From: Firmicutes bacterium UBA5499
GTDB lineage: Bacteria > Bacillota > DTU084
Length of the DNA: 7,364 nucleotides
Reading direction: 5' to 3'
NCBI GenBank assembly: GCA_002426275.1
Contig: DIPB01000168.1
Span: forward strand, 1 to 7,364
Shown here: in pieces, positions 1 through 4,945 of the stretch
Layout: each line of letters begins with the position of its first letter
How positions within the stretch are numbered: the first letter of the stretch is position 1
The notes under the pieces: model-generated
What the model saw: the letters and a program-made list of their open reading frames with translations, nothing else
Databases searched by the model: none
What the model was told of the DNA's origin: nothing
Made by a program: the position numbers and the translations under genes

Positions 1-30
1 ATACAACAAAAATAATTGAAGAACTTGACA

Positions 31-59
31 GGCTTTTTTCATTAAAAAAGCCCATTTTT
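31..59 (+). terminator. Possible intrinsic terminator of an upstream gene
   Basis: A perfect 9-bp stem (31-39 with 44-52, ggctttttt/aaaaaagcc) closes on a 4-base loop (catt) and is followed by catttttc. The stem is AT-rich and the T-tract is short, so termination would be modest. The T-tract lies on the right of the stem, which points to a transcript entering from the left edge. A reading frame on the + strand is open from the window edge to a TAG at 63-65 and could be the last 20 codons of such a gene; if so, the hairpin overlaps its 3' end. Confidence 0.4.
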
Positions 60-65
60 CAATAG

Positions 66-273
66 GCTTCAGACTTTTTGATTCTTGGTTTTCAACAACT
101 AACTGTCAAACTCCCGGAGCAAAACAGAGGTTGTTTTTGGGCAGGTATTGCTTTTTACCAGCGGAGAAGATAGAATAAAAATCAGGAAGTTCACGGAATT
201 TGTGAAGCATTTATCCGGATAAGACTCTCGCCGCTTCGACAAACGTGCAGGCCGGTAAGAAGCTAGTTGACGA
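66..273. other. Leader region without a supported gene; possible decayed fragment
   Basis: No gene is supported here. One + strand frame (103-222) is open for 39 codons after a stop and ends at TAA. Its last 25 or so residues read like protein (VLLFTSGEDRIKIRKFTEF is part of it), but it has no start codon and no ribosome binding site. It may be the remnant of a lost gene or of a mobile element end. I do not recognise the family. Confidence 0.3.
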
Positions 274-316
274 AGCCCCCCTTAAAGCTTTGTTCTGGGA
301 GAGGGGGGCTATTTTT
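274..316 (+). terminator. Hairpin with T-tract (terminator-like)
   Basis: A perfect 8-bp GC-rich stem (agcccccc 274-281 with ggggggct 303-310) encloses a 21-base loop that itself contains the small palindrome aaagcttt. It is followed by attttt (311-316). This is a plausible intrinsic terminator for transcription from the left, insulating the downstream operon. A GC-rich stem preceded by gttgacgaa could also be the conserved end of a small mobile element, but no transposase is present to support that. Confidence 0.5.
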
Positions 317-361
317 AGGCTTGATGGCGGGAGCGTACCGGAATCACTTGTCAAAGTAGAA

Positions 362-379
362 TGACCAAATTTGACCAAA
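362..379. promoter_or_regulatory. Tandem 8-bp direct repeat, candidate operator
   Basis: The octamer tgaccaaa occurs at 362-369 and again at 372-379, exactly 10 bp apart, so both copies face the same side of the helix. The pair lies about 100 bases upstream of the AAA+ gene and could be a binding site for a dimeric or tandem regulator of the operon. I see no convincing -35/-10 pair next to it, and the regulator is unknown. Confidence 0.2.
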
Positions 380-481
380 CTGAGCTTTACAAACAGCGCA
401 AAAGAGCCTAAATGAAAGAGCATCTCAGATCAAGCGGGGGATTAAGACGACACAAAGCGATAAATGAGGCGGGGTGAGCAG

Positions 482-2011
482 ATGAACATTTTCAAGATGT
501 CCTATAAGATCAAGCGTGAAAACGATGACGAAATCTATAAAGGATTCGGATTCAGGCATCATTCCGATGCAACGCAATACTATGTTCATCCCAACAATCA
601 GAGTTTTAAAGGCACTACAACGCTTTGCCAACCAATAGGAGAAGCGCTCTCTCTGTTTTCATTGCTCCTCACAAAATTGACCGCAGGACGAGGAGATATT
701 GAAGGCGATCTTTATACCTCCGATGATGCTTCCTGTGTTTTTTTGGAGATAACCTTACCCGCTGATTGGCGTGCGGAAGGTGTTGTCGAGCCAAAAGTGT
801 TTACATATCGGATAATTGCCTCGGCGGATGAATTGCGATTTGGAGCTTACTCGGCAAACGGCGCTCTGCTTGCCGGCAATATGGAACATCTGCATCCGCT
901 CTACAAACTGCTGCCTTGCTTTACAGGTTTGCTTGCACTGGAAATGCAGACGAACGACGATATTAAGAATTTGCTTTTCCATTATGTGGAAAACCCCGCC
1001 GCCGATACGTTCGTGAATATCCACGAGGATTTTTATCAGAATCACAAAGCCGATGATTACGAACTCAGCTACGAGGACGTATCCGGCTTCGACGTGACGG
1101 ACTGCACCGCGTTTTCTTCTAGCTACGCGATTATCAGGGATAATCGGGCCGCCATGAAAGAGGAAAGGCTGACGAAGCTCGTAGGGTTTGCGCCTGGAGA
1201 TTTTAAGGAAGAATATCGACAGTTTATTCCGAGGCTTGCCCCGGAATTTATACTCCCGCCGTCGCTGACCAGCGTCTGCAATGCCGTAGCCTCGGGAGAT
1301 GTGTTGGCCACCCTGCTGCACGGTCCTGCCGGGACGGGAAAAACCATGTCCTGCAAGCTCATCTGTCAGGCGATTGGGCTGCCGATCATGGATACGGTGA
1401 ACTGTACGGAAAATTTGGATGAATTCGTGTTGGGTAAGTTTATTCCCAACGAAGACAGAATAATCTTCCGTGAAAGTTATGTCACCAACGCGATCCGCTA
1501 TGGAGGCGCCGTGGTGTTCGAGGAGATTAATTTTGCCAAACCTCAGTATTTGGCCTTCCTGAATTCACTGCTGGACGACAATGGTTTTGTACGGCTGGAT
1601 AATGGAGAAGTGGTGCGCAGACATCCAAATTTTCGTTTTTTCGCCACGATGAATTTGGGATATTTCGGCACAAGAGAGCTCAATCAGGCGCTCTACAATC
1701 GTTTCAACAGTATCGTGGAAGTTGCGGCGCTTTCCGACGAAGCTATTCGCCGTATGCTCTTGGCGCGCGTTCCAGAGTGTGGGCCAGTGGTTGAAAAGCT
1801 GTTGGGGGTCTATCATAAGCTTAAGAAAAAGATCGAAGCGGAAGAACTGGACGTTGTCATCTCACCACGCAATCTTGAAAACTGGGCGAGACTCGCTAAA
1901 TACGAAGGGTATCTTCATGCCGCGGAAAAGACAATTCTACCTATCGCTAAATGCGATCGCGCGTTGGAAGAAACAATCAGAGGGATCATTATCCTTTACA
2001 AATGGAATTAG
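482..2011 (+). CDS. CobS/MoxR-type AAA+ ATPase (AAA_5-like) with novel N-terminal region
   Basis: The predicted 509-residue protein is a cytoplasmic AAA+ ATPase. I chose the ATG at 482 because ggggtgag (471-478) sits just upstream; the in-frame ATG at 464 has no ribosome binding site. The AAA+ core is in the C-terminal half: Walker A GPAGTGKT at about 281-288, Walker B VVFEEIN at about 344-350, sensor 1 FATMN ending at about 391, a candidate arginine finger at R407 (YNRFN), and a sensor-2-like SPRN with R463. The FRFFATMN region and the helix-insert layout resemble CobS, CbbQ/NorQ and MoxR ATPases, which work as hexameric rings with a VWA partner. Residues 1 to about 240 are acidic and aromatic-rich and match no domain I recognise. 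The next gene, 15 bases downstream, encodes the expected VWA partner, so the two are almost certainly co-transcribed. AAA+ assignment is firm; the exact subfamily and client are not. Confidence 0.93.
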   Translation: MNIFKMSYKIKRENDDEIYKGFGFRHHSDATQYYVHPNNQSFKGTTTLCQPIGEALSLFSLLLTKLTAGRGDIEGDLYTSDDASCVFLEITLPADWRAEGVVEPKVFTYRIIASADELRFGAYSANGALLAGNMEHLHPLYKLLPCFTGLLALEMQTNDDIKNLLFHYVENPAADTFVNIHEDFYQNHKADDYELSYEDVSGFDVTDCTAFSSSYAIIRDNRAAMKEERLTKLVGFAPGDFKEEYRQFIPRLAPEFILPPSLTSVCNAVASGDVLATLLHGPAGTGKTMSCKLICQAIGLPIMDTVNCTENLDEFVLGKFIPNEDRIIFRESYVTNAIRYGGAVVFEEINFAKPQYLAFLNSLLDDNGFVRLDNGEVVRRHPNFRFFATMNLGYFGTRELNQALYNRFNSIVEVAALSDEAIRRMLLARVPECGPVVEKLLGVYHKLKKKIEAEELDVVISPRNLENWARLAKYEGYLHAAEKTILPIAKCDRALEETIRGIIILYKWN

Positions 2012-2026
2012 CCGGGGGTGAAGTCT
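2012..2026 (+). promoter_or_regulatory. Ribosome binding site that decides the start of the VWA gene
   Basis: gggggtg (2014-2020) lies 6 bases before the GTG at 2027 and resembles the ggggtga that precedes the first gene of the operon. An in-frame GTG at 2018 falls inside this purine run and would have no site of its own, so 2027 is preferred. The 15-base gap after the stop of the ATPase gene suggests coupled translation of the two subunits. Confidence 0.55.
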
Positions 2027-3913
2027 GTGAATGAAGACAAGAAAACGCTCGCATTGTTTCAATGCGAGTTTAATCGCTCTCTTGAGGAAGACTTCGCGCA
2101 GATTATCACCGAACGAAGCGATGTGCGGCTATTTTTCGTCAATGAGAATCAGGCTTTCACTGACGGAAGGAATATCATTGTCGACCCTGCATGGAGGGGG
2201 CTGTTTGCCGACGTTCCTGCCCTCATTGAAACAGAGCAATATTTGAAACTTGACCATTCCATCTCAAATGATCGCTGGCTTGCCTTGCGAATGATAACCC
2301 GGGCGCAGAATATCCACGAAGCGCTTCATATCATCTATAGCAACTTCCCGGGCGGCGCCGCGAGAGATCCTCGCGGCGCCACAAAAGTTCGCAAACTGGT
2401 TCTCTCGCTCATTGCCAATATCATTGAGGACGCCTTTATCGAAGCCGCCGGATGTAGTGTTTACGATAACCTTGAACGTTTCCTTTTATGGAATCGCGTG
2501 GCGATGTGTTGTGCTAATATTCCGTCCCAAGGAACGATAGAGCGGGCCTTTTCCGCTTTGCCGAAACAGGAAGAAAGAGAAACGTCGCAGCGAGTACTCA
2601 TTGCCGATTATCTCGAATATATGGCGCGTTTTCTGCTTTATCCTATGGTCAAGCAGTCTGATCCTGACGAGGCGCTTGCTACTTATGTGGAGAGGACAAA
2701 GAGACTGTTTTCAGATGGCTGTATGTGCGGCGCCGCGGATAAAAGATATCTCTATACGCAGCAGATATTCGACATCATAGAACCGCTTCTTACCGAGGAT
2801 GAAAATGTGAGCTCGGAACGTTTGGAACTAATGTTACCCGGCATGAAGACGCATTCTCCATTGTCATCGTCCATCAAAACTTGGGACAGCGCCGGTCGGA
2901 ATGCGGCAGTGACTCGTAGATTGTTTACCGACGAAAATGGCCGGCCAATCGTATTTGATCGTTTAAACAAGCTGATCGTTTCGGAGCTTGTCCGCTTCCA
3001 AGAGGAAAAGGAAGCGGCAATCAAAATCGTTACTTATCCGGGAACGTTTGATAAGATCTCGGGAGTGGGTTTTGATTGCGCCAAGATTCATGAGGGGATC
3101 ATAATTGAAGTAGCGAAGCCGCGGATCAATCTGAATCTCAAAAGAGCTTATCAGAACATCTATAATCGCTATCATATCAACATCTCGTCCTATAATGCGC
3201 GCTTTTCACAATTACTTAAGGGGACTGTTGATCTCCGAGAGGAAAAACAGTTGTTCGGCGCCGGCATTGCTTCAAAACGGCTTGGAGATGTTAAAAAGCG
3301 GTACTGGTATCGTACGGTTAAAGGAACCGGCGTCCCGGACATTGCGCTGTTGCTAATGATTGACGGTTCCGGTTCAATGTCCGGAGAACGGCGCGAATGC
3401 GCGATCATATCATCGGTTATATTGCACGAAGTGTTGTGCAAAAACAATATCGCGCACGCGATAGTTGAGCACAGAGCTATTTATGACGAGCCCACGCTGC
3501 GGCACAATATACTTGTTGATTTCAATGCTAGCGACGAAGAAAAATATAACTTGCTTACTTTGCAGGCAGATGAAGGAACGCGTGAAGGGCTTTCGCTGTT
3601 TTGGGCGGAAAAATATTTGCTAAACAACGTTTGCGAAAATAGAATCATCATCATGATTTCCGACGGGGTTCCGGCTCACGGTATCGACAGCGACGCCTGC
3701 TATCTGCCGCCGGTGTCAATTAAGGATACGGCCAATGCTGTCCGAAAGATCTCGAAGCGCGGAACGCAAATAATTGCCATTGCGCTGGACTCTCCCGCAG
3801 AGGACAGCTGCTATCGCGCGCTGACAGAAATTTACCCTCAGGTCATATCCTGCACAGAGCTCAAACGTCTTACGGGACAGTTGCTTGAATTGATATCAGA
3901 ATTGCTTCAATAA
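2027..3913 (+). CDS. CobT-like VWA protein with N-terminal HExxH metallopeptidase-like motif
   Basis: The predicted 628-residue cytoplasmic protein starts at GTG 2027 (see the ribosome-site entry). The C-terminal third is a von Willebrand factor A domain with a full MIDAS: DGSGS at about 446-450, T518 in DEGTREG, and D546 in MISDGVPAH. The last 80 residues (strand with IIAIALD, final helix rich in L and E) and the ISDG(V/A)P stretch resemble the VWA domain of cobaltochelatase subunit CobT. The N-terminal part contains HEALH at 97-101 and, about 33 residues later, EDAFIEAAG (E134, D135, E139). That pattern of HExxH plus a downstream glutamate fits a gluzincin-like zinc site; E-D/Q-A-x-x-E-A also resembles a conserved helix in CobT-type proteins. 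The middle, about 270-440, is unassigned. It is the partner of the AAA+ protein encoded upstream; by analogy with CobS-CobT the MIDAS would bind the ring or deliver its target. Whether it is a protease is inference. Confidence 0.9.
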   Translation: MNEDKKTLALFQCEFNRSLEEDFAQIITERSDVRLFFVNENQAFTDGRNIIVDPAWRGLFADVPALIETEQYLKLDHSISNDRWLALRMITRAQNIHEALHIIYSNFPGGAARDPRGATKVRKLVLSLIANIIEDAFIEAAGCSVYDNLERFLLWNRVAMCCANIPSQGTIERAFSALPKQEERETSQRVLIADYLEYMARFLLYPMVKQSDPDEALATYVERTKRLFSDGCMCGAADKRYLYTQQIFDIIEPLLTEDENVSSERLELMLPGMKTHSPLSSSIKTWDSAGRNAAVTRRLFTDENGRPIVFDRLNKLIVSELVRFQEEKEAAIKIVTYPGTFDKISGVGFDCAKIHEGIIIEVAKPRINLNLKRAYQNIYNRYHINISSYNARFSQLLKGTVDLREEKQLFGAGIASKRLGDVKKRYWYRTVKGTGVPDIALLLMIDGSGSMSGERRECAIISSVILHEVLCKNNIAHAIVEHRAIYDEPTLRHNILVDFNASDEEKYNLLTLQADEGTREGLSLFWAEKYLLNNVCENRIIIMISDGVPAHGIDSDACYLPPVSIKDTANAVRKISKRGTQIIAIALDSPAEDSCYRALTEIYPQVISCTELKRLTGQLLELISELLQ

Positions 3914-3946
3914 AGCTTGCTTGCACAACTAAATTCCCCCCTTTTC

Positions 3947-4168
3947 TTTGTAAGAGTAAACGCACCCAAGGTGCATTTACTTTCTCAAATCAGGTCAAAT
4001 TGCGGCGGGATGGGCGGGAAAAGAGATACCAGCAGAATGGTAGGGAAAGTTTGTAAGAGTAAGCGCGACCGCCCCTCCCCCACATGGGGGAGGGGGTATG
4101 AAGAGTAAACGCAACCTCCCTACTTGTACGAGTAAACGCGACCCACTACTCGCGTTTACTTTGTCAAT
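3947..4168. repeat. Cluster of five short direct and inverted repeats (core gtaagagtaaacgcgacc)
   Basis: Direct copies of the core are at 3947-3967, 4050-4070, 4097-4116 and 4123-4144, with small substitutions (aagcgc for aaacgc, gtacgag for gtaagag). Inverted copies are at 3970-3982 and 4150-4163. Two direct/inverted pairs make hairpins: 3955-3966 with 3970-3981 (12 bp, one mismatch, 3-base loop) and 4131-4141 with 4150-4160 (11 bp perfect, 8-base loop). Each inverted copy is followed by gtcaa and then gggcgggaaaaga (4012-4024 and 4173-4185), so the cluster appears to hold two versions of one longer module. The architecture is like REP or MITE-type dispersed repeats. Spacing is irregular (26 to 103 bases between direct copies), which argues against a CRISPR array. 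Confidence 0.8.
4072..4095. repeat. GC-rich perfect hairpin inside the repeat cluster
   Basis: cccctccccc (4072-4081) pairs perfectly over 10 bp with gggggagggg (4086-4095), with the 4-base loop acat. It separates two direct copies of the short repeat. There is no T-tract after it, so it is not a standard intrinsic terminator, though it could block 3' exonucleases on the operon transcript. Confidence 0.75.
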
Positions 4169-4199
4169 TTACGGGCGGGAAAAGATTCTCAGAACCCCC

Positions 4200-4228
4200 T
4201 TGCCCAAAACAGCGCTATCTGCTATAAT
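4200..4228 (+). promoter_or_regulatory. Sigma-A/sigma-70-type promoter of the tRNA gene
   Basis: A perfect -10 box TATAAT lies at 4223-4228. A -35 candidate TTGCCC (4 of 6 to TTGACA) lies at 4200-4205, with an ideal 17-base spacer. Transcription should start near 4235, only a few bases before the mature 5' end of the tRNA, so the precursor leader is very short. Confidence 0.75.
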
Positions 4229-4237
4229 AATTGGTGT

Positions 4238-4315
4238 CGGGGCGTGGCGCAGCTTGGTTAGCGCGCTACCTTGGGGTGGTAGAGGTCGCGAGTTCAAATC
4301 TCGCCGCTCCGACCA
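4238..4315 (+). tRNA. tRNA-Pro, anticodon GGG
   Basis: A full cloverleaf is visible. The acceptor stem cggggcg (4238-4244) pairs with cgctccg (4305-4311) with one G-U pair. The D stem is gcgc/gcgc (4247-4250, 4261-4264). The anticodon stem is ctacc/ggtag (4266-4270, 4278-4282) with loop ttggggt. The T stem is gcgag/ctcgc (4288-4292, 4300-4304) with loop ttcaaat. The discriminator A at 4312 is followed by an encoded CCA (4313-4315). The anticodon GGG is at 4273-4275 and is followed by G37, as in proline tRNAs, so it reads CCC and CCU. The gene stands alone with its own promoter and terminator. Confidence 0.97.
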
Positions 4316-4321
4316 TAAAGG

Positions 4322-4367
4322 CAAACCTGGTTTTAGAGATAGTTAAGGGTTAGGTTTGTTTTTTTTT
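4322..4367 (+). terminator. Intrinsic terminator of the tRNA gene
   Basis: caaacct (4322-4328) pairs with aggtttg (4352-4358), a 7-bp stem with a 23-base loop. A run of nine T (4359-4367) follows immediately. It lies 7 bases after the CCA of tRNA-Pro, so the unit is monocistronic. Confidence 0.85.
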
Positions 4368-4372
4368 GCTAA

Positions 4373-4635
4373 AATCTGAAAGCGATATTTTTCGGATCAT
4401 ATGCAAAGGGAAAAGCTACTAATAGCGGCGACATAGACCTATACATAGATACAAACGGGAAATTGCAGGGCTTGGATCTTGCTGGATCGCTTGAAAGCCT
4501 TTCCGATACTTTGGGGAAAATATTGACTTAATTGATAAGTCACATATAGAATTTAATTCTTTGCTAACTTAAGAGATTGAAAATAACGGTATGACAATGT
4601 ACGAAAAATTAGAAGATTATTCAGAAAAGAATTAA
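4373..4635 (+). pseudogene. Decayed minimal nucleotidyltransferase (MNT, NTP_transf_2 fold)
   Basis: Translation from 4373 gives the family signature FFGSYAKGKATNSGDIDLYID, written in parts: GSYAKGK at 4394-4414 and the metal-binding D-I-D at 4430-4438. These are the GS and DxD motifs of minimal nucleotidyltransferases, which are usually antitoxin partners of HEPN toxins. The first 20 or so residues, including the start, are missing; the open frame begins just after the tRNA terminator. Near 4517-4522 the frame is lost: the continuation (IDLIDKSHIEFNSLLT) is in the next frame, consistent with loss of one A from the AAAA run. A TAA at 4570-4572 then interrupts it, and the homologous tail (EIENNGMTMYEKLEDYSEK) ends at TAA 4633-4635. 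Three independent lesions make function very unlikely. No intact HEPN gene is beside it. Confidence 0.85.
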
Positions 4636-4931
4636 TTATATTGATTGATGCCACTGCTAAAAGTCCATCTATGATACGAACTTGAACTAAATCCCCACGT
4701 TTTAGAGCTAAGGCGTTCATATTTGATGCCTTGTGAACTCTTTTCGATAATAATGATGAAGGTTCGTCCCCTCGACTTCAATGTCCCCCTGAGCGCTCTT
4801 TGTCCCATTACTTATTCTTTTCAATGATGAAGATGGAAAAGGACGTCATTCCTTAGGGTGGGGCAGCGGTATTGCCAACGGCAAACATCCCAGCTCCTTC
4901 TATAAGCTGATTTTGAAGTAGAGATTAAAAA
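4636..4931. other. Intergenic stretch without a supported gene
   Basis: I see no gene on either strand. A minus-strand frame at 4632-4808 is open for 58 codons from an ATG, but it lacks a ribosome binding site and overlaps the end of the MNT remnant. The stretch contains several gtcccc/gtccc motifs (about 4767-4806) and two copies of aatgatgaag (4752-4761, 4824-4833). It looks like old mobile or dispersed repeat DNA, but I cannot name the element. No clear promoter for the downstream gene is visible; tataag at 4901-4906 lacks a properly spaced -35 box. Confidence 0.5.
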
Positions 4932-4937
4932 AGGAGG
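4932..4937 (+). promoter_or_regulatory. Strong ribosome binding site of the secreted-protein gene
   Basis: A perfect AGGAGG lies 8 bases before the ATG at 4946. A nearer ATG at 4941 reads only two codons before a TGA, so the site belongs to 4946. Confidence 0.85.
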
Positions 4938-4945
4938 AAGATGGA

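Larger units (their letters stand above)
3914..4199. other. Intergenic repeat-rich spacer, no supported gene
   Basis: This stretch between the VWA gene and the tRNA promoter is made largely of the short repeats listed separately. Two open frames cross it (3917-4108 and 4098-4346). Neither has a ribosome binding site, both are composed of translated repeats, and the second runs through the tRNA gene, so I do not call them genes. There is no clear T-tract terminator directly after the operon; the hairpins at 3955-3981 and 4072-4095 may serve to end or stabilise its transcript. Confidence 0.7.

Noticed and set aside
3..65. + strand frame open from the left edge to a TAG, ending LKKPIFQ
   Set aside because: Only 20 codons are visible, which is not statistically meaningful, and a strong hairpin lies inside it. 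It could be the tail of an upstream gene but cannot be supported here.
211..423. 70-codon minus-strand open frame
   Set aside because: It has no ribosome binding site and runs through the GC hairpin and the phased repeats. The composition looks like translated non-coding DNA.
755..1321. 188-codon minus-strand open frame opposite the ATPase gene
   Set aside because: It is a shadow of a well-supported AAA+ gene on the other strand and has no recognisable domain.
3947..4168. CRISPR array from the repeated gtaagagtaaacgc units
   Set aside because: Spacing is irregular, copies vary, two are inverted, and the cores are shorter than usual CRISPR repeats. No cas gene is in the window.
3917..4346. 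Two small + strand open frames (3917-4108 and 4098-4346)
   Set aside because: They consist of translated short repeats, the second includes the whole tRNA-Pro gene, and neither has a ribosome binding site.
4699..4710. gttttagagcta, identical to the start of some type II CRISPR repeats
   Set aside because: It is a single 12-base match with no second copy, no anti-repeat and no cas9 nearby; chance is the simplest explanation.
4632..4808. 58-codon minus-strand open frame (ATG at 4808)
   Set aside because: It has no ribosome binding site, overlaps the end of the MNT remnant, and a second minus-strand frame is open over much of the same DNA, so openness here is not evidence of coding.
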